Of a stretch of DNA of 64,000 bases, positions 11,431-24,995 are shown one piece after another. Origin of the DNA: Ganoderma boninense (taxonomy: Eukaryota > Basidiomycota > Agaricomycetes > Polyporales > Polyporaceae); assembly GCA_002900995.3 (NCBI GenBank), contig CM035310.1:2875394-2939393 (forward strand). Direction: 5' to 3'. Under the pieces are notes generated by a model, which saw nothing but the letters and a program-made list of their open reading frames with translations, did not search any database and was not told where the DNA came from. A program made the translations under genes and the position numbers. How positions within the stretch are numbered: position 1 is the first letter of the stretch; every line of letters begins with the position of its first letter.

Positions 11431-12182
11431 AGCGTAGGGATGTTGGCCGGTCAGAGGTGATACCTTGTGTATTGTTGTGTTTGCAAGACGTGTAGATGAC
11501 GATCTTCAACAGGTGGGCTGTCAGCATACTTTTATCGACATCATTTCCTTTCGTGCTCTTACTGCGATTATGTCGGAGCTTCAAGGTCGGAGTGGAACGC
11601 GACGGCGTTCTGAATCTCAGACCAGAGTGCAATAGAGAAGGAGAGGAAGACAAGAGCCTATCACACAAAACGGACCATGCCATTCGAGAGAGTTCAGCTA
11701 TGACGTGTCGTTCTGCGTTAGCCAGAATACCTTTAAGAATGTGTAACTCTGAATTGCTCACTGAGTTCGTCTGGAGGCGATTCCACAGGCATTAATATTC
11801 AAGATGAAACGGGCTCAGGTCTTCCGGAACTGCGAGGGGTTCGGCTGGCCTCGACGAGTGTCAGTACGGCATTCAGCTGTCCACCGAGTGATATACCAGC
11901 AAGTATATAGTGCATGAAAATACGCTGTGCCTGTTGTCACGGACACGAAAGCGAGCGTATCTCCAGCATGAGTACAGGAAGACAACAGTAACCGTGTCCT
12001 CTCAAAGACTTGGTGCAACTCATGCGGCCTAAGCAGGCGTAACTCATTAGCGCTTGAAGCAAGCGTAGCTTGAGCGCTTGAGCGTGCTTGTATCAGGTCC
12101 TTGGGCCCTGCTCCCTTACACCGCTCCCACTCCCACTCTCTTCTCCATTGGCTTTGATCATCTGGGCTGTAGAAGACTTGTG
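11431..12182. other. Intergenic region between methyltransferase and GMC1
   Basis: No gene is supported. It contains two copies of TTGAGCGCTTGAGCG-like text near 12070, resembling GAGCGCTT words in the GMC3 and GMC4 promoters. The 3' UTR of the methyltransferase and the promoter of GMC1 should lie here. Confidence 0.4.
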
Positions 12183-14310
<2,128 letters not shown>

Positions 14311-14919
14311 GCGGCTCCTCATATGGTATGTGCTTGTACGGTGGTGGCTGTTGCGATCTGACGTGGTTGACACCTGTTGGTTTCTGCTCTGTAATAGTGT
14401 ACTTGCGGAAATGCTGTCGCTCGTCTTGACTCGGCAATACGGGTGCCTTGTATCGGGCCGCCACATTATCGACCGCATGATACCCATGCCGGACTCCCAA
14501 GATGTCTCCATACAGACGACATTCGTTCAGTCTCGCTTTCACGAGGATAGCCAGATCCCGTAAAATCGATACCTCCGTCGCCAGTCATCCGCACAGCGGC
14601 GCACCTAGGCCTATATCCGCATATCATGCCGCCGGCACGGACACGAAGTTCGAGCCTTCTCTCACAGGACACGCCCATGCCCTCCTTGGGTGAGAGGGCA
14701 GTGTTCAGCTCGCGATAAACAATCCGCAGCAAACGGATCCCCACCGACCGCTGGGGTTCCCTGGCTTCTGGTTTCTGGCATATACAAGCCTCCCGTGTAC
14801 ACCCTGGTTCTTCAGACACTCCGACCAGGATATCGGCCGTTTCATCCGCCACGGGCATCCGGATTTGCTACTCCAGCTCTCAACGTGTGGCGTAGGGCGG
14901 GAAACCACATCGGGCGGCC
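14311..14919. other. Intergenic region after GMC1
   Basis: Nothing recognisable until the GMC relic that follows. Confidence 0.35.
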
Positions 14920-15050
14920 GGGCCTTGTCGATACGCAACTGGAAGTGCCCATCGCACTTGCGCATCTAGCCCACGTCCTTGCTTCTTGAGGCTATTGATA
15001 AGCGCCGCCAATGATGGTCGCAGGGAAGTGTGGGGACGTTCGCACTTCAT
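14920..15050 (+). pseudogene. Relic of a GMC oxidoreductase C-terminus
   Basis: The DNA at about 15002-15037 encodes APPMMVAGKCGD and aligns almost base for base with the end of GMC1 ([12 protein letters not shown], near 14249). The preceding text includes a LVDTQLEV-like stretch resembling the VVDAELRV region of GMC genes. The rest is eroded and frames are mixed. This is probably what remains of a tandem copy of GMC1. Confidence 0.5.
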
Positions 15051-16123
15051 GGTCGAGGCTTCCTCGAAGGCAGACGATCGTGCATCTCTTGTTGGGAGGC
15101 TCTATCTGTACACACGTTTCCCCGCATTGCGCGCAACACTCTAGTACAACGTCCGAGGCTACACAGCCTGAGCCATACTGTCAAACCCACGCCGACCCCT
15201 TCTCCCATGGGCATCATCGCGCCAACGCCGGTCGACGACGACGTCTGCGATCATTACGTTCATGGCTTTCCATCTGACATCTGCGCCGCGATGTAGTCCG
15301 CATCACAGCCTCGCCCATCGCCGCCGGTTCGTTCCGGAGAATTTCGCCACCAGAAAAAGGCTACGCTGGGCAGTACGCGCAGCCGTAAAGAGAGAGGCGA
15401 GTTTGCCACCTTCCTACGAGCCCTCTATTCGATCCGCACGACTAACTTTGCCTTATCTACGCCTCAAAATGCGAACAGTCTTATGGCGCCGTTGCGAGCG
15501 CCGCTATCGAGACACAAGAACGAGCATTGAAGATCCCGCGATACCACAACTATCTAGATACCGCCCTGTTGGATGGGAATGGAAGGTGAGCCTCCTTGTA
15601 ACAAGGCACGATATCGCGGGAGGGGTTGATTCAGAGCTCCGATGCACTTCGTCGGCGCTGTATAAGTAAATGTCGTTGACCGGCCTCAGGTGTCTGCAGG
15701 CCGCGCGCAAGCGGCTTCGCAGCCTCTCATCATCATGATCATCACGAACACGCATTGGGTTCAGTACAAGGCCTTGCGCAGCCCTGCGCAACTGACACCA
15801 CGGACACGGTAGTCCAAACTGCTGACATGCAGTCCACGCGGGAGTCCCAACCACATCGCCCGTGTTCCGGCGATGTAGCTATGTGGGTTCTGTGGTGCAA
15901 GTGTATTGCTCGAAACGTACGGCGTGACATCGATGTGATGCGGGCTCAGGGCGGCTCCCTTGCGCCTTTCAGACTGCGGAACGAATAATCATGTCGTTGC
16001 AGAGGGTTAGAGGGCCTTGGAGGTGATATCCGGTGCTCATGACTACATATATGTATATGTATTGAATGCGGGTCTCCCACTGCGGCACCCCCATAGTACT
16101 TAATTCCCCTCACCGTCGATGCC
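15051..16123. other. Region without a recognised gene
   Basis: Short open stretches exist on the plus strand, for example one around 15460-15580 reading SYGAVASAAIETQERALKIP, which looks protein-like but which I cannot assign. No complete gene model is supported. The promoter of DUF-d must lie at the right end. Confidence 0.35.
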
Positions 16124-17757
16124 ATGCAAACGTCATTAATAAACGGCTTCGAATCACAGTGAGCCCTTCCGTTCCGTTCTCTCTCCTCGAAGAAGCCTCG
16201 CTGACGTCAACTCACTCCAGGGAAATTCAACAACGCTGCCAGGTGTCAATAGCTGGTATGTTCGTCACGGTGTGGGCCCTGCAAAGGCGTCGCGTCGAGC
16301 TGACCACAGTTTCGCCCCAGCATTGTTGGCGTATGAGCTGCTCATCACTTCGGGCCGGGAAGTGAACGCCATATGGCGTTCCCGGCCAAGATGGCTCACA
16401 TTTCTCTACGTCCTGAATCGCTACCCGAACTTCTGAACGCAATATCAAATATAATCTCTTTCTTCCCGCTGCATAATCAGGTAAGTGATCGTACCATCCC
16501 GCGTCCACGGCATAGATCTAACATCGTGCTCCGCAGACGTGAGGACCTTTTCCCCTTCCTTAACCAAATGACCAACCATGGGTTTGACTCCGTTCCTATT
16601 AGGTGTCGTTCTGTAGTAACGCTGTTCGAAGTAACGTTGATACTTCCCTATATGTCGTGGATACGTATGTGTCCAGAATTGCTCCAGCAGATGGATGCTA
16701 ACTCACTGTTGTCCTCGCCTGTCGCTGCACAGTATTTTCCAGCTTCCGCGCGTATGCATTGTCTGGGCATAATGTCGCCATTGGAGTACTGGTCCTGATT
16801 TTGAGCGCTGGGTTTGTCGTGGTCACAATCGTGAGTTGCTGTGGAGTCTTACGGGAGGTCCGAGATCGGCGCTGCTCACGCTGAGCCACGTCCAGTACCC
16901 TTGGGCCGTCACGACGATAGGCCCGAGCTGCGACTTTGTAATACCTCGAAGCCAGGCCTTAACCGTTGGGTGAGTATGTCGCACGATAAACTTCATAGTA
17001 GATGCTAACAGTCTTGTTAATTGACAGTGCGCTCGTACTACGTCACCGAGGATGGAACGTTGTATTGACACATCGCCATACACTATAGGGGAGATCATCG
17101 CGAGGGCAGGGTCGCTCCTCGCCGAAGCCATAATTATCGCCCTAACTCTGAAGAAGTCGATGGGCCCATTCCACACTGCCGGGTCCCCCTTCAAGTCCTT
17201 CATGGAGATCCTGCTCCGCAACAGTACGTCCTTCGTCTTCCCCTCCGTGCCTCTCAAAGGCTGAACCAATGATGCACTGTCAGGCATCATGTGTTTCGCG
17301 TACGTTCAATGGCCCGAGCACCACCGCGAAGCGTCGTTACTGAGACCACAGTGCAGAATCCCTCTCGTTCTAAACGTAGTCGTGCTCGCGGCATACATCA
17401 CAAAGGTATGGTCCCTTTATTGTTGAACCCCCAAATAAATAGCGAAGTCTGACTGCAAACAGAAAACAGACAACGTTACCACGGCGGCTACCGTGCTCGA
17501 CCTAGTCCGGGCTTTCAGAGACCCGTACGTCCTGCGTCCCGCTTTGCTCCTCGATTCGTGACTGAATCTTGGTCCACAGCATCACGTCGATCCTTGTGTC
17601 GCGGTTTCTCCTCGAGCTGTGCGAGCTGTCCTCCAAAACCCCAATGCATGGCGAGACAAAGCTGGGCGACATAATCTCCAGCGACATCACGCTGCACCCT
17701 TCCGATGTTCTCTCGGACCTCCCAGAAGAGCAACGGACAATTCGGGACCGCGTTTGA
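16124..17757 (+). pseudogene. DUF-d: DUF6533-type seven-helix membrane protein, one frameshift
   Basis: Fungal multi-pass protein; the segment LLAYELLITSGREVNAIW and VLNRY is the DUF6533 pattern. Exons: 16124-16158, 16221-16255 (35 nt), 16321-16480, a 2-nt exon at 16537-16538, 16603-16664 (62 nt), one from about 16732 (FSSFRAYALSGHNVAIGVLV), then PWAVTTIGPSCDFVIP, a 14-nt exon beginning at 17029, the exon from 17094 (ARAGSLLAEAIIIALTLKK), one with LVLNVVVLAAYITK, and the last with ITSILVSRFLLELCELSS to the TGA at 17757. The frame breaks once in exon 3 at about 16420-16433 (NRYPN then a stop, while LNAISNIISFF continues in another frame); this exon is 160 nt where the intact paralogue has 161. 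Orphan family: no ligand or partner known. It lies downstream of GMC1, echoing the GMC plus DUF6533 pairing elsewhere. Confidence 0.62.
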
Positions 17758-18309
17758 ATGGACTGATTGATTGCAGTTGTATAATATTATAATGACGGGA
17801 CATTAGGGTACAAGGGACGTAATGCGATATATACTGTAGCCATCGATCCAAGCAGGCTTGAGAAACAATGAATGCCCCTTTCTGACGAATCGAAAGGGAC
17901 TACTCGCGAAGCGATCTTGCGAAGGACCTTGCTGAGGAGCCTGGTTCCGCATTGCACGGGACACGGAGCAGGATGAAGTCACTTACCAAGAGAGAGTTGC
18001 TGCGAGTCGAGGGTAACTCTAATTCCCTGCAAATTCCCTGCACGACGTGAACGGTCCAGGTACTGTTCCACGAAGTGTGTGGTTATGGAAAAACTTTGAT
18101 TGAGATCCTCGACACAGGTAAGGAGCGAAAGGATCCATCCTGCGCTAATTGGGACGGACGGGCCTCCGGCTTGGTCCACGGTGGACATGAAGGTCAACGA
18201 GACAGAGCAACAAGGCTGATGCAAGGAAACTGTCGCACCTCGCGGTCTCCAAGTGGGGCGTGTGGCCGTCGCTGACGGCGGTAGCTACACAGGAAGCGTA
18301 GTCTTCAGG
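17758..18309. other. Intergenic region after DUF-d
   Basis: No gene recognised on either strand. Confidence 0.35.
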
Positions 18310-19011
18310 TCAGTAGACCATCGCGCTGGAAATTTGTGCAATGAACGTGCAAGTATTTCGCTTGTGTCTTCCAGAAGTGCAGAAGAAGACGACATTGGGC
18401 CCCTCCTGTCGGTCCTCGCGCTCCAGGAGGTGAGGCCTAGAGAAGCGGAACAGACAAGCGTGCGTGAGACCGATCGTCGGAGCGTCGTACTCCATACGCG
18501 GGTTCGCGCAGAAGTCGATATAAGGAGCCGCCTTGGTCAGATCCGGTCGGAGACAATCAATCAAGTGGATGCTGCACACTTGAATCATAGCAGAAGACAG
18601 CTCTGAGACGACGAAATATCAGCTATATACGATTCACGGGTATGTGAGCGAAAAGAAGCCGACATACACTCGCAGACCTGCCCAGACCGTCCATCCTCGA
18701 ATCTCTAGAAGTGTTGCGTAGCCGACGAATTTCATGCCATGCAGGAGAAGGGCTCCTACGCGTCGAAGTAGTACGACAGGACTCCCGGGAACGGGGAATA
18801 AAGGCATACATATCACGAGGCATGCCCAGGAGGTGAGCTGTGATCGTCGAAGCCTCCTTGGCCTGGGGCTGCCCGGCAAGTGGAGCTCAACTATCTTCGG
18901 TCTCGGGGGCAATAATGACCATCTGGATACTGCGTTAGGACCTCGATCGGATGCGACTTCCTCAGACGTGCCTCGTGCCTGTCCGGAGTCGATAGCCCAC
19001 GACTGGGCCAT
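18310..19011 (-). pseudogene. Unidentified minus-strand remnant, possibly a membrane protein
   Basis: An open stretch on the minus strand (19011 down to 18634) begins MAQSWAIDSG and ends in hydrophobic segments (LTSWACLVICMPLFPV, then GWTVWAGLRVYVGFFSL). A 35-nt GT-AG interval follows, then AVFCYDSSVQHPLD and an in-frame TGA. The stretch after the stop (SPTGSDQGGSL) still looks protein-like. The order (polar N-terminus, helices, short intron) resembles a decayed multi-pass enzyme, but I cannot name the family with confidence. Confidence 0.25.
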
Positions 19012-19015
19012 ATAA

Positions 19016-20736
19016 CTTCTCGGCGTTCGGAAGACCGCGAGATCAGTGAGAGGAAGGCTTGAAAAGATATGGATGACGAGAACTGGTAAGGGAGGAAATC
19101 AGCGACGACCGCGACGACGTCTCAGAATTGCCTTCGTGTAAGGAGGACTTCAATTCGGACCACGAATCGGTTTGCCATGGCGAAAGAAGAAACGGTCGAC
19201 CGTTCTAACGGTGGACGAAAGGACTAGATAGAAGTAAGCGCGTATGCCGCAACATCTCCGCACCATGAAAGGAGATGCATGGCGTACCTCCATTCCGCCA
19301 CCCGCTCAAGCCTCCATCTGCATCCAGCCCTTCCTCTCCAGAGTTCACGTACTATGCCGGCGGGCTCACCGTCTCGGCCTCCCCTTCGCCGGCATCACTA
19401 CACAACGTTCGCCATCCGGTAAAGCACCTCTATTTGACTGTGGGCAGCTCTCGACCCCATGAAATGGCTCTTCTGTCACACTCAGCATTAACGCGATGAG
19501 ATGACCTTCTTGAGACCGTCGAGACTGGTGGGGTGGTCAGGTAAGTGTCCTACGTTCGGCCAAACCCCTCGCACGAAAGGTCCACGTGTCAGGGTGGACG
19601 GTCTTAGTCGAGACTAGTAAGTGTGCATGAATATTACTGTAGCATGGCATTTCAGCCTGAGTGTCGCTCGTTTACGAGGAGATGATGACTCACTGGCAGC
19701 TACTATCCCGCTATCTGGAACGATCGAAAGAAAATGAGACAAATATTTGTCGCTCTAACAAGAGCGCAAAGGAGATTGTTGGTAGTAGAAAGTTGCAGGG
19801 ATTCAGGATCGATGCGTGGCAAATATTGGGATCTGGCAGACACAGAAGCGCCCAGTCGCTACCGATAAGGCAATATTGACGCCCATGACCCTCGTGGCGC
19901 GAGCCGATTTTTTCCTTGGAAGCGAGCGTTGCGACCCGTCCGCTGTCTCCACACTCCTCCCAACTCAGCCAACATAAGTATTTGCTCATCTCGACTCACT
20001 TTGACCGTCCTCTCTACCCCATAACTGCAATATCTGGAGACGCCGGGTCATATTCGACTGAAGTTCGAGTTTAGGCTATGAAGTCTAATGCATCTTGGCG
20101 GTCGCGGGCAGTCAATATTTGTGGGTGGTCGGCGGTACGTTTAAACCATTGTGATGGTTCGTTCCTTTCACTCCTTTTTTCATCAAGTTTATGTTCCTGT
20201 TCCAGGGTTTCACTCAGCATGCAGATCTCTGCCACGTCCTCCTTCTCCCTGCCCTCTATGCGCCCGACGGTTGTATACTTGCCTGACAAATCCCACCCTT
20301 GTGTGCCCCTGAGGTGAGTTGCATCTATGACCAGTCAGTCTTTTCTACCTCAACTTGACAAATGGCGACTTCATCGTAGCTCCGCATGAGAAGAGAGTCG
20401 AAGAAAGGAGAGCCAAGTACCTGGTGTGGTCGTCATCGATTTTCCATGTATTTGGCTCCAAGCAGGGGTACATCAGATGGCGAGCGACTTTTCTGGTCTC
20501 CATCGTGGTGGCGACTGGGATCAACTCTGGCGCTCCCAACCATCCCGGGATTTCACCTCAGTCCCCACGCACCGCGTCCTCTCCACCACTTTCCGGGGAC
20601 AAAGCGCAGCCGAGGCGGGAGGGCGAGTATGTACACACTCCAGGGAAGAGATGTGGACGACGTGGTGCCTGCCGGATCGCCTCAGCAGACTTGGGCTCAA
20701 AAGCAACGGTGAGCGACCCTTGCTCCCTTGTGCACC
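19016..20736. other. Intergenic region before 7TM-1e
   Basis: No gene supported. The last 400 bp may contain the leader of 7TM-1e, but I see no conserved landmark. Confidence 0.35.
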
Positions 20737-22154
20737 ATGCCTACTCTCGCAGACTCTTTCGGGGACGTGAAGCTGATTCCGGTCTTCGCCATTATCCCAG
20801 GTCTGAAGATGCTGCTTATTGCAGCGGTGTTCTCGTCGTTTCTTGTGCCGTCCGCCATCGTGCTTTTCGTCTTCTCTACCCTGCTCTCAGACGACGTCCC
20901 CACTTCATCCTCAATCTCTGCGCGATCGCTCTCGGCCTCACTGAAGGCATCATATTCATCTACCTGACTGTGAGTAAGCGTATGCTCCTCGTCACCCTCC
21001 ATACTCAACCGTCTCGAACGCCAGATCATGGAGTTCCAACTTGACTCGCCAAGCCCAACGCTGATCTCTGTAATAACTGCTCTGTGCATCGTCGGTCCAA
21101 TATGCGTCCAGACGATTCTTTTCCTTCGCGTCCTCGCCGTATATCCACCACATCAACAGACACCGCTAGTCCGTTTCGGGATGTACGGGCCAGCAGCGGT
21201 GATGAAGCTCGCACGAGTTGTAAATGCTGTCTACTTGCTTTGTATGGTCCAGCGGGGCATTGGTGCAAAGTCCATAATGGGCCAGTCCGCAACGGTTTGG
21301 GAGTCGCCGTTCGCAAAATCGGAGCTGTTCCTCCAGCTCCTCGACGATGTGTGCGTCCCGCTACCGCTTTCCAGGCATAGCTCCTTGTGTTGACTTGGAT
21401 GCCATTTGCAGATATGTTTCGACGCTCTTCCTCACGAAGATCCATACCGGGGTCAAGTTCTCTGGGACACGATTCCAAAGACACTCGAAATCCTCCGCAG
21501 CGTTATCTCAAGGTTCGTCTTTCTAAGTGCACCCACGCATCCACCGGACATCTCGCTGACGACTCCGCAGGTTCGTACGGCGCGCGTCTCCAGACGCTCT
21601 TCTGGATCGCCCTCTCCAACTTCGTGTTCCCGGTCATCTTCGACGTCGCGCAGCTCATCCTCATCTTCCGCGACCCCAACTTCGTCGAAGGGTCCTACGT
21701 CATCGCCGTGAATAGCTACGTCTCCATCCTCGGCGTCCTCTTCTCGACCATCTGGGCCTCGCCGGGCGCCACGCAGCTCCGGGTCGGAGACGCGTCCTCG
21801 GCGGAGTACAGCTACAGCAACGGCTACGGTTACAGCTACGGGCACAGCATCCGCCCCCCGCCGCGGGGCCACACGAACTCGTACGGCGCATCGCTCGCCG
21901 CGAGCCACCTCCCGCTCCCCCCGAAGCTAGCACGCCACAGCCCACACCCGGCAGGCTCGTCGTTGATCGTGCCGCAGCCGGAGATGAAGGTCAGGTTCGG
22001 CAGCAGGAGCGACCTGGAGACCATCAGCGGCGAGGCGGAATGGTCGTGTTCTGAGGACGGCAGGTTCGGTGCTTCGCCCGGGATCGAGCTTGCTGCTCGG
22101 CATCCCTATGCGGGTGTTGTTGGTGTTGCTGTTCCCGCTCAGCGTAGCCGGTGA
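20737..22154 (+). pseudogene. 7TM-1e: seven-helix membrane protein copy with one frameshift
   Basis: Exons read as 20737-20969, 21025-21350, 21412-21512 and 21571-22154. TM1 is LLIAAVFSSFLVPSAIVLF. Directly after it the frame breaks at about 20882: FVFST continues in frame, but the expected LRRRPHFILNLCAIALGL lies one base off. One missing base in the CCC run explains it. Downstream is clean: TM3 (ALCIVGPICVQTILFL, then RVLAVYPP), TM4, SELFLQLLDDV then TM5 (YVSTLFLTKIH), TM6 (QTLFWIALSNFVFPVIF) and TM7 (NSYVSILGVLFSTIW). The tail of about 130 residues has a Tyr/Ser/Gly repeat near 21806-21846 (YSYSNGYGYSYG) and is Pro-rich. The C-terminal half pairs with the truncated copy at 49.1 kb. Function unknown. 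Confidence 0.62.
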
Positions 22155-23633
22155 GGAGAGACGTGGACTTTCCTCCACTAGATGCCGGTGTCAAAGCTCG
22201 GAATGCAGACTCCTTTGAAGGACGCTACTCGAAGGCTGAAGGCCTGAAGCTTGAAGTCGAAGTACACCATCGCATCTTCAGACACTGCTACGGATTCTCC
22301 TGCATGTATTGTTCGCCCCCTCGCAGATGTATCACAAAAGATAGGTCGTTTTTCTCTCGATCATCGCATAAAATGCGCATCGTCGCGGCCTACGCGCTGG
22401 GTGAAGCCTGGCGCCTATTCCATCTATCTTGCTTCGCAACTACATTTACCTCGTCAACATACTTGCTCAGAAACCCCCTTAAACAGCGTCAATTGAGTGG
22501 AGTATACAATCCCTGTCAGGTTTCAATGTCTGTTCAAGCCTTGATCGCATTGCTCTTGGTGACGCTGGGCCACGTCACTGTCCACTCGCGCCAGCAGTGA
22601 CTGCGACCATGCCAGTGAGGTTGGAGGGTCGACCACAGAGTGGCAAGGATATCGTCGGAGCAGACAATCTCTCAAGCTTCAGGCTCCATGTGCTGCAAGT
22701 AAGTCTCAGCAAATCTACTCGCCGATCATCACTTACATCGGATCCGTCCAGGTGCAGTGCCACCCGCAGGCAGAACAGAGCGTTTTGCAAGGCTATCGTT
22801 GCAATCCCTCGCCAGCCAGATTCCAACATGTCTCAAAGCTAATAGGACACGCGGATATTCATGGATCCATGATCTTGGTCTGATTCTTTTTGTTGGCAGT
22901 GGTACGTGGCTCTCTTCTCTATGACGTGCTAAGAGCCCGTGTTGACGTGGTTCACCCTCCGGTTGAACACCTCCAGGCCTCTAACGAGGGTTTCATGCCT
23001 GTGTATGCGCTTCAAACAAAGGCCTCGAGGGATAGCTTTATCCCAAACTGTTCGCGTTCGTTTACGATAGCGTTCGTGATCCCCCTTCGCCATCCCCCTC
23101 GACACAAGAAGCCTCCTCCCTCCGTCCACATGGAGACAAAAGAAGCAGGGACCGCCCCGCTCGATGGACATCACCCCCTCGCCGACCGTAAACCTACCGC
23201 ACCGCGCCCCCTCCCCCAACGTGGCTCGCCGATTGGCCGCGCACCCCCGACATCTGTTGGTCGCACCCCCGACGAAACTCGTCCCCGCCTCGCGCCCTTC
23301 GGCCTCATCCTCGCACCGACCCCCCACACTGGTTGGCCCTGATCCCCTCCTCCTCTGCCCTCCCTTTCCCGCCCCGCCATCTGCACCGCCCGCCGCGTGC
23401 GTGCGTGCGGGAGCGGTGCGTCGCTAGGCTCCCGCGCCCCAAACCCGATGTTGCGCTAGGTGCGAGGACAAGGGTTGCGTGGGTGGACCGTTGCCGCCCC
23501 TGTAATAGCCGTCCTGGGCGACGCCCGTCCCCGTCCCCAGGAGACCGTGCGTCGTGCTATAAGGTGCGAGATGCCGACCTCCGCCCACAGCAGCAGCAGC
23601 AGCAGAAGCTCCAGCTCCCGCCGGCGTCGAGAC
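22155..23633. other. Region between 7TM-1e and 7TM-1f
   Basis: No gene supported. Scattered hydrophobic peptides with splice-like borders (near 22690, 22745 and 22900) hint at an eroded multi-exon gene, but nothing could be assembled. A CAG repeat at 23587-23604 precedes the 7TM-1f start. Confidence 0.35.
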
Positions 23634-24995
23634 ATGTCCTCCGCCTCCGCCTCCGCCTCCGCCCCCGCCGCTGTGCTCACTATGCTCCCGCCGCCGGGGT
23701 ACGCGGCGGCGCTTGATCCGGCGATCAAGTTCCTCCTCATTGGAACGGCCTGTTCCGCCACGCTCATTCCTCTCGCGTCCTCCTGTTCTTCTTCTCGGAC
23801 GCGGCCTTCCGTCGGCGGCCTTTGTTTATCCTTAATGTGCCTCATCATCGCGCTCGGGTTCGCCGAAGGCGCACTGAACATCTACATCCAGGTGCGTCCT
23901 GCCCTTCCAAGTCACGAAGACGACGCGCTTTCTGACATCCCGACGAACGAAACGGACATGCGTGTGCAGACCAGGTCCATGCTGGCGAAGCCGGTCCACG
24001 TAGGGTTCACCATCGCCTTCGCCTGCCTCGAGGTCCTCGTGCCTATGCTCGCGGACACGGTGCTGCTCCTGCGCGTCGTCGCCGTGTACCACCCGAAGCA
24101 GCTGCAGTCCGCCGCGTGCGTGGCGGGGATCTACGTGCCCATGACCGCGATCAAGATAGCCCGGATGACCGTCGAGATCCTGTTCGTCGCGCAGTGGACG
24201 CAGGCGATCATACATCCATGGGCACGAGAGCTCCCTCGTCGCTGGCCAGGAGGCCTGGTCTACTCCGTATCCGAAGGCTGCCTGGCTGCTGCAGCTCGTA
24301 GACTCCACGTGCGTACACGCTCCCTCGTTTCCATTTCCTTCGCGCGATGCCCCTCTGTCTGACGGACTTCGCTCGCCCAGTTATGCATCAATCCTCTTCC
24401 TCGTCCGCCTGAGGGAGGGGCACAATACCCACCGCCGCCAGCTCAGTATACCCGGTGTCAGCACAGACACCGCGCTCTCCGAGGCCACGAAGAGTCAGTG
24501 TCCCCTCCGCCCGCTCGGCCGTGCTCACCGCCCCCGCTCACGCTCACCGTCGGCCCCCTCCCCCTCGCAGTCTCGTACTATGACCGCGTGAAGACGCTCT
24601 TCTGGATCTCCGCGTCCAACTTCGTGTTCCCGGCCGTGCTCGACCTCGCGCTGCTCGTGCTCGCGTTCCGCGAGCGCGCGTTCCTCGACGGCGCGTACGT
24701 GCTCATGGCCAGCAACTACGCGGACATCGTCGGCGTCCTCCTCGCCACCATCTGGACCACGAGCACCAAGTACCCGCACCCGCACCCGCACCCGGGGGAC
24801 ACGCTGGGCGCCCCGTCGCGCGCGCGGCCCGAGGGCCCGAGAGCGCGCGTCGCCGCGCTTCGCGGTTGGCTCGCTCGACTACGACAATGACGACGAGCAC
24901 GAGACGAGCACGAGCGCGATGGCGACTCGATTCCTATGACGGTGTTCTCCCGCAGCGCGTCCGCGTCTGCTCCGGGCACTGGCACTCCAGTCTAG
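23634..24995 (+). pseudogene. 7TM-1f: seven-helix membrane protein copy with multiple indels
   Basis: Sister of 7TM-1g (50.4 kb): both start MSSASA and share YAAALDP, IKFL and IGTACSATLIP. Exons read as 23634-23891, 23970-24308, 24381-24493 and 24571 to about 24995. In exon 1 the frame leaves at about 23778 and returns at about 23847; the lost segment (LLFFFSDAAFRRRPLFILN) is still encoded one base off, so two compensating indels keep the frame open. In exon 2 a third indel at about 24211 moves ESSLVAGQEAWSTPYPKAAW out of frame. TM6 (KTLFWISASNFVFPAVL) and TM7 (SNYADIVGVLLATIW) are intact. In the tail the annotated frame stops at 24890, but the GDSIPM block shared with 7TM-1g lies in another frame ending at 24995. 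Intron 1 is 78 nt, in frame and stop-free. Most damaged of the full-length copies. Confidence 0.6.
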
